This document shows, in pieces, positions 11,801-25,300 of a stretch of DNA of 64,000 nucleotides. Each line of letters starts with the position of its first letter. Within the stretch, counting starts at the first letter, position 1. Both the position numbers and the translations under genes were made by a program. The notes beneath the pieces are model-generated. The model was not told the origin of the DNA and did no database searches. It saw only the letters and a program-made list of their open reading frames with translations. The stretch is from the NCBI GenBank assembly GCA_036768485.1, contig JAVLUZ010000163.1, positions 762,635 through 826,634 on the forward strand, written 5' to 3'. This DNA comes from Mermis nigrescens (lineage: Eukaryota > Nematoda > Enoplea > Mermithida > Mermithidae).

Positions 11801-12076
11801 AGTTTTGTTCCATTTTTAAAATTTTGCGGAAAATCGGCCATGTCCCGAAAAATGCTATGCGTAAACATAGGGCTGCCTCCCGCTCCACCCCTGTATAGGG
11901 TGACTGGGTGGGGTTGATCAAATTTCAATGTCGTTACGGATCCTTCCCCCGGTAGGCCGACCTCGGGCCAAAACGTCAGCCCACCAACTATTATGGAGCC
12001 GGAGCCAACCCCGAACAAACAGACATACATACATACATACATACAAACAAACTTTCACAAATATATAGTAGATTAG

Positions 12077-15000
12077 ATACTTCAAAAGCTCATGTTCGCA
12101 CCTCCAATATTTCTGTTGTTATTTTGTAATCAAAAAAAAAGTTTTAAAGATGAGCATTGATCTCAAAAAATGAAAAAATTCAAAAGTATGCGACAACTGA
12201 GTATAAATGCAAAATGTGTTAAATTGTTGAAAACCAGGCATTCTGTAAGCGGAAATGATTACATAAGGGCAAGGTTTAGAGAGAAACCGATTTTGACAAG
12301 TGCTGATATCCTTAAAAGTGTCCGCGAATTGCAGCTTTCGTCTTTTTCAAATCTATATTAGTTACGAAAAAACCGCAACGGAAGCAGACGCGTTCTTGAG
12401 GGGGAGGGTAGGGGGTTTTGAATCCCAGAATGGCAAGTGACCCCTTCCACGCAAAATGGCTGCGTGCGACCCCCAGAATTGTCGATTTTTTGTAAAAGCT
12501 GTAATAAGTGTGCCTGTTTTGGTTTTTTAGCTCATTTGTGGCTCAAAAATCTCAAACTTTCGGCGCATCGCGCCATATACACATTTTTTGACTATATTTT
12601 GCTCAATTTACTCAATTTTTTTCAAATTTTTTAAAGATTCCTTTTACGTTTTTATGTTTTACAAAGAGCGAGCATTGTCTGAAAGGTCAAGAAACAGTGT
12701 TTTCGACGTACACTCATCGTTCTTTAGCCCACAAAGGTACTTTTTAAAAACTTTCTGGGCCGGACCCCTCCCAGAATCCCCATGCTGTACATGTATGGAC
12801 GAAAGCAAAACAAATCATTATTTTCCATCTGAATTTCCTATCTCATTAAGTTATCCGAGCAAAGATTATTGTCAAGTTATCCAATGATACATGTTAAGTA
12901 AAAGTGTTGAAAAGACATTAAACTTTTGATGAAGTCGTTGAGACGTTATGTATGCGGCGCGACTTTTTTCACAAAAAATTTATTAGTTCGGTCATACTAG
13001 TGACTTACTTTCGAATCGCACTCAAGAAAATTGCGGTTAATTCGGCGCGTTGCTCATTTATGCGGAAAAATACGTGTCGATGTGTTCCAAATTGATGACT
13101 TGCAAAACGTTCATTAATAAATTGATAAAGTTAGCGACCGAAACGCTCAATTTATGAGCAAGATAAGTTGTTTCAGGTTCCGGCAAGATGCGTAATATAG
13201 TAAATTTGCCTAAAAAACGGGAAGGAATCACGTCGGCAATATAAAACAGGAAGATTGTACCTGGTGCAGTAATAATAACTGGATGCGTTTTTACCCTAAC
13301 TTGATCTTACGTGTAATTAATTAAAGATTGCAGGAGAATTCAGGCACGCGATCGAAGTTTCTATAGTCATTTGTTATTCTATAATCTATCCATTTTTGTA
13401 CGTTACGATGGCTTGTCAAAATAAGTTCCCGAATTCTGTGATTTATAATTCTTGGTCCTTACAGTTCCAGATTCCGCTTGAAGAAACATTTCGAACGAAT
13501 TGAACAACTACGATGATTTCTTAGCATTCCAATTATTTATATGTAAACGTATGTTAGAGTGCCTATGCGATTCATATAGAAGTACCCCAGATGACTGATT
13601 TATGATTTCGTGCTTAACTTTCGAATAATTTCACAGAAAAAATGCATAATAAAATTATTGAAAGAGGTGCCTATTTGTGTCTCAAATCCGTGATTCTTGC
13701 CATTATTTTCTATGCTGGTCCTAAAGAAACCACTGCTTTCCATTCAAGTAACTTTTGACCTCTGTCTGATTTTTTAATCATAATATAGCTTATTGATCAT
13801 ATATTAGATTAGCTGAGGTTATGAAAGTTGAAAATCTTTGGCGAATTTTTAAGCTTACCAAAATCAAAGGAATTTTTTTCACTCAAGAATGAACAACGTA
13901 TGTACCTATGAAAACTTTGTACTAGTGTCACTTTTGCGCATTATCGAGCTCAAAAGAAGTACTCGGTATTTGGTCTTCTTACTGCATCAATTAAGCCAAG
14001 TCTTATGTGCTTTGAAAGTTCTAGCTCGAAATGAAAGAAAAATTATGTCATAACGAAATTTCATTGTCATAATTATCAAAATATTGTGAGGATCGACACG
14101 GTCTATGTTATCTAGAATCTAACGTGAATTTTACTAAAAAAATAGAGTCATTAAGCACGAACAAACCTTGCTAATTAAAGTTTTGTTGACTTAAGAAAAT
14201 GTAAAAAATTATTTTTAGGATTTTACCTAAAAACGAAGCGCATATTTCCTAATTTTATTGTGCATTGACCGACTCTCGAATCGGAGATGATTCAAATCAA
14301 CGAATCGATTTTTCCGCGATTTCGTGAGCTCAAACGCCTAAAATCCAAATAAGATGGAATTCCCTCATTTTGTGTAAGCATCTGTTAAATTTTTTAACGC
14401 AAATAATCCAGTTTAACAAAAAATAAACAAATCAATCGAATTAAATGTGATCAGTGTACTTTTCCTTCTTAAGACCGAGTAAAGCAGCTAATATTTGATC
14501 TTTCCAAGTAGGTATAATTAATCAATTTTTATATCTAGCTTTGTAATAAATTAAGGATTGTTAGATTTGTAATAATTTAATTATAATCAGCTTACAATTG
14601 CTGATGAATAACTTATGAATAATTCGCAACTTCTGTGTTAATATTTGATTAACGGAACTTTAATCAGATCTTACGATTATGACAACTTGAATCAATTTTG
14701 ATCCTGTAATGTGCGAAAATTTCTAATCGTTTCGAATTTCGTAAATAATCACTTGGACTGACTCAGTCCACATATTAATCATACATAGGCGAAAATTTAA
14801 ATTTAATAAAATTTCTGCTCGATTTCGAATGCTCTCTGGCTTATGCCTGGCCTAAATAGATTTATTTCAAATAAGTATAAATAAATAAAAAATAAGAATG
14901 AAAATGAAAATATAAAAACATAAACATAAATACGAATTTGTACTTTGCTTACTTTGCGAATTCCAGTATTTTCTATGCACTGATATGGCGATGCAGTTGG

Positions 15001-15270
15001 TTTGCAGTCGAAATTGTGGGACTAAGGGACGATTGGGGGTTTTGACACTAGAACGACAAAGGAGAATGTTTTTTGAGGAGAGACGGGCAAAATAAAGCCC
15101 AGAAACGGGCGCAAATTAAATCTTTTTTGCAACATCGCTCAAACATCATCAAAAATGGTAGATGAGGTGGTTTTATAGCATGAGATTAAATGAAGTTTGT
15201 CAGTCGACCCACCAGTTTACAAAGCATAATAATTGTAGGGACCAGCCCGAAAAATGTTTAAAAAGTGCCT
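12077..15270. other. Long non-coding spacer
   Basis: About 3.2 kb, AT-rich, with no supported gene or RNA. Apart from the family D repeat at 12430-12790, I see no organised structure. It could hold distal regulatory sequence or an unrecognised 5' exon of PTR gene 1. Confidence 0.35.
12430..12790 (-). repeat. Family D repeat, inverted copy
   Basis: Reverse-orientation copy of the family with the core palindrome TTTCGGCGCATCGCGCC (near 12560), followed by ACTATATTTTGCTCAATTT and a C-rich end with CCTCCCAGAATCCCCATGC. Confidence 0.6.
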
Positions 15271-15610
15271 TTTCAGGCTTAAAAAAAGATGATTAGACGT
15301 CAGAATCACTGTTTTTACGTCTCTAACATTGCTCTTTCTTTCTAGAATATTAAAATATGGAAAACATTATTAGAACAATCGAAAAAATCCGCTTGAATAA
15401 AATATAGTCACAAATGAGTATATGTATGTCGCGAAGCACCGAAAATTTCACGTTTTCGAGCCAAAAGTTAGCAAAAAGCGCTTAAAAAGCACACTTTATA
15501 TGTTTTTTTCCCGGAAAATCGCGAATTTTCGGGGATGGGGTCGCTTACGGCTATTTTGCGGAGGGAGTCAGTAGTCATTCTGGGAGGGTCAAAACCCCCA
15601 ATAACACGTC
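15270..15610 (+). repeat. Family D repeat
   Basis: Contains GTCGCGAAGCACCGAAAATT, AGCCAAAAGTTAGC, a run of AAGCGCTTAAAAAGC and CATTCTGGGAGGGTC. Forward-orientation relative of 16775-17060, 23270-23580 and 51665-51990. Confidence 0.6.
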
Positions 15611-15827
15611 TTACCGCTAGACTGGTCATGTTACACGTTTATAATCGGAACTATATTGGGCTGCAACCAGATTATCGGGCTCTGATGAGGCAAAATCGCA
15701 AAAAAAACCAAAAATTTAATTCTGGAGTCTAAAATATTTTTTGCGGGATTTTTCGAATTCAATGAGTCTACACCCTCCAGATTCAGCGTGCAAGTGTCAT
15801 TGAGATTAATTTGAGTATGGCCTCGGT

Positions 15828-16240
15828 CCATAAGTGCACAAGGTCAAACTTTCAGGGGGTGAAAACCAAAAATTGGTAGCTAACTGCTTCGTAAAAACGG
15901 TTAAATAGCCTTTTTAGGCTCGGAAAAGTAGCTCTATAGCCTTTTTGGGCTCAGAAAACTAGCTACATAGCCTTTTTGGACTTATAAACATAGCTATATG
16001 ACCTTCTTCGACTAAAAATAGCTATTTAGCTCTTTTTGTAGTCGAGAAAATAGCTATTTATCCTTTTAAAACTCAGAAAAGACAACTATATAGCATTTCT
16101 GAGCTTACACGGTATACATATTTTTGAGTCAAAAATGCTATACAGCTAGTTTTCTGAGCCCAAAAAGACTATATAGCGCATTTTCGGAGCCCAAGCAAGG
16201 CTATATAGCAATGCTTTTCGGGCCAAAATGGTTGTTCAGC
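15828..16240. repeat. About 37-bp degenerate tandem repeat, copy 1
   Basis: Starts GGTCCATAAGTGCACAAGGT and becomes a degenerate tandem of units like TATAGCCTTTTTGGGCTCAG. The second half inverts (CTGAGCCCAAAAAGACTATA). A homologous block lies at 40829-41180, in intron 6 of PTR gene 2. This copy ends about 140 bp before the first exon of PTR gene 1. Confidence 0.6.
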
Positions 16241-16382
16241 TATCAGTTATTCATAGTTCAGTTGGAGTAATACCCCCTCACTCCCATGCTCTAGTTTGCC
16301 TCGATACCTTTGAATACTTAGTCTGTCAAAAACTTGGCTCAAGCCCACCACATTTTATACCGTATATTTCGCTTTATAAATT

Positions 16383-19300
16383 ATGAGTATTGTATTCAGC
16401 AAAAAGATTCGCTTCGGTTGCCTGGAACGCCCACTCAGCCGTCTGTGCTATCGATATTCTCGGTATGTGGCTTCGAATCCAACCCCGTTCATTGTGGCGC
16501 CCATTTTGATAACTTGCGCCATGGCCTACGGCTACGTAGCGAGAAAAAACGTAGATGATGTATTTCGATTTTACGTCCCTTACGACGGTCCGAGCATACA
16601 GGAGAGGGCCACCATTGGCCAATTATTTCCACCCGTGGATGGCACCTACGTGCCGACTCGATCCATCAGCGAGCAAGGACTAGTAATACACACATTTACA
16701 ATGTATAAATTTGAAGGGAGTGAGCCGCGAAAAATTAAGGAAAAAAGCTTGTTGGCCTAAAAACTATGTGTAGCAGTCAAACAAAACAACGTTTTTCGAC
16801 GTTTCGGACGATGTTCATTTTTTAAAACATAAATATATAGAAAAATGTCGAACAGATTTGAAAAAATTGTGTAAATTGAACGAAATGCAATCAAAAATTA
16901 ATGCACGGCGCGAAACGCCGAAAATGTGACATTTTTGAGTCAAAATTCAGCTAAAAATGCTTAAAACAGCACGCTTCTTCTGATTTTTTTCGAAAAACCG
17001 ATTATGATGGGGGAGGGTCATTTTGCGGAAAGTCGGCAGCCGTTCTAGTTGTCAAGACCCTTACCAAGGACCTTCGCCGTAACCGTATGAGTTTTCAATC
17101 TTAAATAAAGTTTTTGATAACATATGAAAATGTTGATGAATATTTTTCTTGATAATCGCAGGAATTCTAAAAATAACGAACTCTTCTCGAGATTTCTCCA
17201 CTTATCTTGCAAAATAGCGATTAAAATTTCAGAAATTGAACATAAACATTAAGAAATTAGGTACATAAGTTTGGGTATGAATAAGAATTTTTTTTCGAAA
17301 TTAACCCGACAGATTACGATAATTATATATCAAATCAATGCTATAATCGCAATCTCTCAGCTTATTGTCAGACATAGTTTTTAAAATTTAAGCATAAACT
17401 TGTGTGAAACAGACTGTAGAAATTAAAAATGAAAATCACGATAAAAATAAAATATAAGACTCGCAGTGTAAGCGACAAATAAATATTAAGTATAACGCGC
17501 GTTGATATAAATTGCTCTCGTTGCTGAATGTTTGCAATTGCCTCATCAACCTAACCCCACCATTGAAGCTGATGTGAGCATCAAAAAAATTATAAAATGT
17601 GCATTTTTGCAAAAGCAGACGAAGAAAAGATAAATATGTCATTGTTACGTGAACATATCAGAAAAACAGATAAAATTCAACTTCTCTTAAATTCTATAAA
17701 GCTCTTCGACTACGCATGACGTCATGAACCTTTTTGGGCGTTAGGGATTCAAAAAAAGCAAAATAATCATTCAGATTTATAAGAAAACTCGCAGATCCCA
17801 GAATGAAATTTTAAAATTTCAGTTTCTTCGACGCTTGTTGATGCTACGTATGATAAAAACGTGGAAAATGATTTTCGGCATTTGAAAATATTCTTGACTC
17901 TCACCCACCTCCAGAATTCTGGTGCAATCAATGTATGGTTGTGATTCGTTTTAGATTGTGGTAATCGTAACCGCTCAAGACGAAGGGGATATTCTGAGAA
18001 CAGAGTATCGTAAAGCCGTCATAGATTTCAATCAATTCGTTGTCAATAAAGTTAGGTGAAATACAATGGCACCACATTCGGATACCGTGATCTGTGTTTG
18101 AAATTTTTACACGACTGCCATACAAACGCTCAGATTTATGCAATGGACGCCATGTATACTAATCCTAGCCCTTATGACCATAATTCTTACCCCACCGTAC
18201 AAAGGGGTGCTCGACGATGGTAAATTGTTTTTGCATTTTTCTGCATTTCTTATTTTTCTTTATATGTTTACTTTTTTAGTTTTTTGTAGCGTTTATGAGA
18301 TTGAGAGATTTTTTACCTTTTAAAGGTATATCGGGAGCACATTGGGAGGAGTGATTTTGGATCCACTGAGTCACCAGATAGTAGAAGCCAAAGCATGGCA
18401 GCTGACGTATCAGCTCAACTTTGAATTCCCCAAAAAATCTGCTAGCTTGGCCCTGTTGAACGAAGTCGAACATAGTGTCCTCAATTACGAAAGCGATCTA
18501 CTCGACACTGCTCTCTATCATTCCGAAACTTTGAACAACGAAATTAAACGGAACAGCACGAGCATTCATCTCACTTTAAGGTAGGAAACACAATCGTTTT
18601 ATTTTATTTTTTAATTATTAATTATTATTAATAATTAAAATGATTTACTTGCGAAATCGCTCAACGCGCACAAATGATCTAAAAGGCGGATGACAAAGGC
18701 TGATCGATTTTTATAAAATTCTTATTTCTAAAAATAGATGTAGTGATTCTCATGTCTAGAACGTTTCCAAATTTTCATTGGCTCTACTTTTGACGTAGTC
18801 TCATTTTGTTGAATTACTACTAAACGTAAATGTAGAGTTTCGGGGTCTCTTAGCCTCCCAGAAATAAAAGTGGAAAATTTTCTGAGAAAAATAAGACGGC
18901 ATGACTGCTGAAACGAATAAAAATCAGAAATTTACTTCAAAAGTGCTCTAACAGAAACTCTATTAACGTAATTTTTGCGCTATTTTAGCATTTACACAGT
19001 TTTTGAGGCCATTTTGACTAAAAAATGCTCTGACTGACCTCCCTTAGACCGGCTGACTCTCACAGACCAGCTGTTGCATCTGTGATTAATATTTGGCACT
19101 GCACGGAAAAAGTCCATGCGATCTTCCTTTCAAATGAACCAAATATAAAACATCAAAGATTTCAAATTTCAAAGCTGTAATATTTGAATCCACACGCCCT
19201 GCTTAACGATGTAATTAAATAACAAAAAAACTTGAATTATATGCAAAGCAATCTCGATATGTTTCTGATCCTGCTCTTGAATAACTTTACATTTTTTACA

Positions 19301-22300
19301 GCGATTAATTGGAATAGTTTGAATTTTAAAGGCACAATCTCAATGAACATTCATTCGTATTTTGTATGATTTTTTTCTATCCCATTATCAACAGATTTAT
19401 GTTATGCACTCTGATGCTGTGGATATTCGCAACTCTGTGTTCTATAACAACGTTGCGATGGCAAGGCATGTTTTACATCGATTGGATTAGATCAAAATTT
19501 TACATAGCAACGTGTGGAATTTTGGGCGCCTTGATGGGCATTGTTTCTGCAGTTGGATTATTATCTTACTGTTCATACCCGTACAACTCGGTTTGCGACG
19601 CCTTTCCATTTTTAGTTCTTGGTAATGATCGGTTAAATTGGCTTTATTTTTTGCCAAAAAAACTTTTACATTCAAAACCATACGAGGGCGCAGAAGACTC
19701 AAGGGTGCCAGACCCTAGAAAGCAAAAACCTTAAGAATTAAGTAGCATTTATTTTTTTGATTTTTTTTGGCGATTGTTCTATGCCAAAGGAATCGTGCCT
19801 AATGAGAAGCGTTGAAAAATGAGATTGGATTGTACGCGGCCAGCAATTTTGCTTTTTTTATCTTTGAGGCCTCTGTAGTCCCAAAGACTCCCATATCATG
19901 CTGCCTCTGTCCTCGTATTGCTCGAAATCATCTACATCATGTCCTGGACATAAATTTTTTATTCTTGAATATTTTCGGCATCTTATCTCAATATTAGGTG
20001 TTTATACGAGTATCGTGTTCTGTCGTTTCTAAATATTATTTACAAACGGACACAAGTTTTGATTTTTTGTAATCCTCTCGTTTTATTTTTATATTGTTTT
20101 AGGCCCGTATGCACAAAGGCCGATTAGCGCTAATCGGAGATTAAACTACAACTTTAATCTCCGATTAAATTTATCGGTATGCACAAAGGTCGATAAGTGG
20201 TTATCGGCGATTCGGTTAATCGGAGATTTTAATCCTACCCTCCCCAGGTTTAAACGCCGATAAGTGTGAGTTTCTTTCGGTTTGTGAGCCAGTTGGTCTC
20301 TGTTTTCTTTGATTATGGACGTTCTTGACTTTCTTGACGATTTGGACGAAAATTATGACGAAAATTTGGAAAAGGTGATTCCATGGAGGGTATTTTTGGA
20401 ACGAGCAAATCCGCCAGAAAGTTAAGCTGATGATAAATTTTATCGTAATACAAGTTGAACAAAAACAGCGCTAGAGAATTGATCAATTTACTCAAAAACG
20501 TTGCTGCGATCTTTCACGTTAGGATTCGCTTTGAAAACTTCTTCAATAGCACCCCATGCCTTGCTTTTAGCAGTCGCCGTTTTTGAATCCGTTTTTTTAA
20601 TTTAGATAATTTCAGCTTTCTCGGAAGCGAATTCAAAGAGAAATTCGATTTCTTCATTGTCAAAATTTTGCATTCTTTCGCGAAGTTTATTACTGATGTC
20701 TATTTTTTGCAGTTTTAATAAATGCGACCCGGTATGACAAAAATACTTCAAAACCACAGCTTTCCACCCAACCTGTTTTTACTTTTGTGCTTTTATCAAT
20801 CCTGTCCAGGCATGCCAAAAAATAACCGATTCAAACAGAAAAATAGGTACTCGTTTTTCTACCTACTGGGCTTGTCCAGTACCCGAAATTCCAATCAAAA
20901 TTGTTGTTAATCGGCGTTTAATCGACGATTAAAAATTTAATCCGCGATTAGTCATCGGCCTTTAATCGGCGTTTATGCATACGGATTTTAATCGGTCGCT
21001 TATCTCCTATTGATTAATCTGCGATTAGCCTTAATCGCCGATTAAATTTATCGGCCTCTGTGCATACGGGCCTTAGTCATAAAATTAACTTAAAATAAAT
21101 CCACATTGTTCATGTGCGCATGTGCTATGCAATTTATATGCAATACGTGATATATTTATATTGGAATAGCATAGTGGCCGCCATGCAATTTCGGGCCAGA
21201 TTTTTCAATTTTTTTACGCTTTATGCCGAACAGTAGTCAAAAGTGAGTGTTTTTGTTGATAAATTTTGCAATGTCGATTAGAAGTCTTTAATCGAATTAT
21301 CTTTTTATAATGAGATTTCCTTCAACTATTTTCTGTGATAATTTGTGACTTTTTAAAATATCTAAAATGCACTTCTTTTATCCAATTGAATATGGATTCA
21401 CAAAGTCGCAAGAAAGCAGATCCCGAACAGAGTCCATTTATAGTCGATCATAGACAAATAATAAATGAAATATTCGAATTAATCGGAAATTACAATTCAA
21501 AGTTCATTTCCTGAAGCTGAGTTTTGTAGGCATCCTTATCAATTAATGTCAATAATTGTTTCACGTTTACATGTCAGAAATTATTATGTAAGATCACGAA
21601 GAAACAAATAATGAAAAGGAATTAGAATGCAAAATTCAAAAAATGAAGAAACAAAGAATATTTTCATTTTCCATGAATTCTTGAAGATTCTTTCAAATAA
21701 TAATCGTTCTACTTTAGGTGTCCGACTTGATAATACGTTCTTGATGATATCAGCAGTGCATCACTCTAGCAGGATTTTAAACTCAAAGGAACGATTGGCC
21801 GAAGCTATGAGCGAGGCGGCTGTTTCTATAACAATAACAGGTTATTTTTCTACGGTGCAACTGGCTGAAATTAAAAAAATGAAGAGTGAAAAGTGGAAAA
21901 TTAATCCACATAAGATTAATTAATCAAAATTTTATTAAATTGTTCACATAATGCAGCAATTTTAAAAGTAAATTTTGTCTGCTAGAATTTTTACAAGATA
22001 CTGTAATATTAAAAATTTCATGATGAACGCTAAATTCAACAGTAGAATAAGATATTCTAATAGAACTTTGTGACTTTTTGTGTTATGAATGCCAAGTTTT
22101 ACTTAATTGTTCTATTTATCATATAAATGATTTCGCAAAATTTATGATTTATTTCTGACATGCTCAACGAAGAGTTCAGGATTTTGCTTGCTTTAAAGTT
22201 TTCAGTTCTATTTCTATTGAATATTTTACAATATGATCAACCGTTTTTTACCCTTATTACCATATTTTCGAGCTCATAATGAATAAGCCAAAGTTGGCAG

Positions 22301-25300
22301 ATGCTTTTCTATTTTTATTTTATCGAGCTTTTGATTATTAAGTTTTGTTTTTATTTGCATCTTAAATTTTCTCCTACGCATTGTTCATTGTTCATTTTTT
22401 TGTATTTTAATATGTTTTATCTTTTGTATTCTCAATATCTAAAATGCAAAGTATAATTATCTTAACAATATTCATCCCGTGTTTCAGTGATAACAGACGT
22501 TTTGTCATTCGGAATCGGCTTATTCACCGATTTTGAGGCTGTTCAACTATTTTCCATGTACACGCTAATAGCTTTATCGATCACTTTCGTTTATCAGCTT
22601 ACTTTTTTAATGGGAATATTGGCTTTGAGCTTAAAAGTCGAACGAAACAATCGGCATTGCGTGATTACTTGCTACAATGCATTGGACGTAGCAAATTCAA
22701 GTAGAACAATAATACTCTTATTGGTGCGCGTAGATTTCCAAAAATGAATGAAAAAATCAATAAATTCTATAAATTGATTTCATTTTTTTATTAATTCAAT
22801 TTTTTGCTCATTTTCCGTGGAAAGGTAAACAAAAATTAGAATTGATTAAAGGAAAAATATAAAAATGTTGAAAAAATGAAATTAATGTCCTGCTTTAGTG
22901 CTTTTTTAAAGATCAATCAACGCAGAAAATTGAAATTTAGAAGGGAAAATTCATATCACTATTTAGTTTTTTAAATGCTTGGAATAACGTAAACCGTTAA
23001 GGGAGGTAGTTTTGTGGTTACAAGACTTTTTTGAGTATTTCAGCTTAATAAGCTAAAATTGTATGTCTTTTTCGTTTTCTCATTTTTTTATTTTTATTTT
23101 CTTTCCTTTTTTCCTTTTTTTCGTTTTTACTTCTTCTGTTTCTTTCTTTATTTGTTCTCCTCGGCTAACTAGCAAATCGGTCGTTGCCATACACGCACTA
23201 TGAGCATAATCACACGGGTACAGCATAGGAATTCTGGGGCCTGCTCCTAAAAATTTTTATAAAGTAAGTTTTTTGGGCTAAAAAACCATGATTGCACGTC
23301 AAAAACACTATTATTTACGTTTTAGAGAATGCATGTTCTTTCTTAAACATAAAAACATGAAAAAATTTAAAAGAATCAACATTTAAGCAAATCGAACGAA
23401 ATGAATCCATAGAAGGAACTCAATTTGGCACTTTTGAGCCAAAAATTAGTTAAAAATGTTTCAAAATATACTTTCTCTGATTTTTTCGAAAATTCGGCAA
23501 TATAGGGAAGTTGCCGTAGCCGTTTTGCAGGAGTCAGTAGACAGTCTGGGGGTCGAAACTCTTCAAACTTGCACACAATAACACGTTTGAGAGTATCATT
23601 TTTGGCTCTTGAAGATTACATGTACACAAAGTTCGAACTAACCAAGAATTTTTCTATTTGACTTAATGCTTAGCACGAACAAGTCTATTACCGCAAGCGT
23701 TGCATTTTGCGAGTTTTCGATATTTTCGAATCCTTATCTTTTGGAAGTTCAGTTAATGAAAGAGCGTAAGAAATTTGTAATTACGAATAAAGTTAATTTA
23801 GCGCCATTGCAAATCTTTGTCATGAGTTCAATCAAAATTTGAAGAATGAATAAATAAAAAATAAAGAAATAAATAAATAAATAAATAAATAAATAAAAAA
23901 TAAATGAATAAACGAATAAATAAATAAATAAATAAATAAATAAACAATCAAATAAATAAATAAACAAATAAATAAATAAATGAATAAATAAATAAATGAA
24001 TGAATAAATAATGATAAACAAGAAATAAATAATTAAAAGCAAGTAATAAATAATTGAAACACATTTAACTCGGTCGACACAATAAAATATCAACCCCCTA
24101 TGATTTGGTAAAAATAGTGATTAAAATTTCTGAATAGGAATTATTTAAAAAAATTTTTATCAATAAAGCTCAAATTTTGTTTTCAGGCAAAGCTAACTTC
24201 GCGAAGAAAATGTTATGTATGGGGAGTCATGTACCACCGACGCCGGACGATTCGTCAAATTTAAGGCGTACACGAAATTCCGGAAAAGGGAATGGGGTCG
24301 TAGCAGAGGACGCAGAAGGCGCCAAGACTCCTTATATGGAGGGAACTTACGTTAGTCGCCTAATCAGGCTTTACTACGCCCCGTTTTTAATGCGGGTTCC
24401 GGTCCGGATCGCCATCGGCTTCGTTTACGTTATTTACTTGTCCGCCTCAATTTACGGGTGCTTTACTGTCAAACAGGGTTTGGAGCCGATGAGGCTGTTG
24501 ATTTCCGATTCGTACGCCATCAGTTATTACAAGTGCATGCAAAAATTTTTCTGGAATCAAGGAACGCAAGCTCAAATTGTATTCAGCAATCCGGGCGATA
24601 TATCCGATCCGACGAATCGAGCCAAAATTATGGATATTTTGAACAGGCAAGGGATATTTACACGACCGTAGATGTACGTGTAACCATAAATGGGCAGCAA
24701 GAAAATTCTGGGGATCAAGATGGGTAAAATAGCCAGAAATCTTACTAAAAATAGAATTCTGAGGGGGTCTATAGTAATCTGGGGGTTTTAAGTTATCGGG
24801 GAAGGGAATACACTCCAATGTTCGATTAAGATGGTAAAAAATCCCGAAAAAATAGAAGAAAAAACGCAAATTTTTGCCAGGGATCGGGAGAAGGAGGGCA
24901 AAATTTTCTTAGTTTGGGGTATGAGAAAACAATCGACTTTAAGGAATCCCCATCCTCCCTGTTATATGTATTGCCATAAAAAGAAAAATAGGATAATGGC
25001 AGGATTATTTGAGATTCCAAAATCAATATCTTTACCAAATAGGTGAGGATTTTAGATGTTTTCGCAATTACCGTCAACTTTCCGTTACGAAGTACTGATT
25101 TAATATATCAGAAAAATCTCATAGATGATTTTCGCTCCAAATACTGTTGCGTTTGTTCGCTTTGATTCGACTTGGTCTATAAGCATGACCGAATTCGTGT
25201 TTGAGTAATAAAATTAGGTTATCGATTCTTCTAAGACTGAACAATTTTGAATTGGATATTTTTTATCACAATTTCTGTTTTTTCAATAATGAATAAATGC

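Larger units (their letters stand above)
10287..12076 (+). mobile_element. SINE/RTE-like retroelement filled by tandem arrays
   Basis: Left end AAACTAGCTGAGCTGCCCGG followed by CGTTGCCCGG resembles the head of common invertebrate SINE/RTE-type elements. The right end, an (ACAT)n tract then ACTTTCACAAATATATAG, resembles their tail. Between them lie a 48-bp array, a nested MITE, a 51-bp array and a GC-rich 11715-12000 segment. No reverse transcriptase is recognisable. Joining the two ends into one element is inference. Confidence 0.4.
20102..21072. mobile_element. PIF/Harbinger element fossil in gene 1 intron 4
   Basis: 971 bp with inverted termini GGCCCGTATGCACAAAG and GTGCATACGGGCC, flanked by the 3-bp duplication TTA (20099-20101, 21073-21075), as expected for PIF/Harbinger. 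Both ends extend about 150-180 bp inward as many copies of an AATCGGCGATTA-like motif. The middle holds remnants of the two proteins such elements encode, transposase on + and Myb/SANT-like on -, both broken. Confidence 0.85.

Noticed and set aside
11605..12042. 145-residue minus-strand frame
   Set aside because: Spans the ACAT repeat, a GC-rich repeat segment and the 51-bp array; a mosaic of repeats, not a gene.
23749..24093. Minus-strand frame rich in Tyr, Leu, Phe and Ile
   Set aside because: Produced by the AAAT microsatellite; no start context, splice sites or homology.
24447..24869. 140-residue minus-strand frame
   Set aside because: Antisense to PTR gene 1 exon 7 and running into an intronic repeat.
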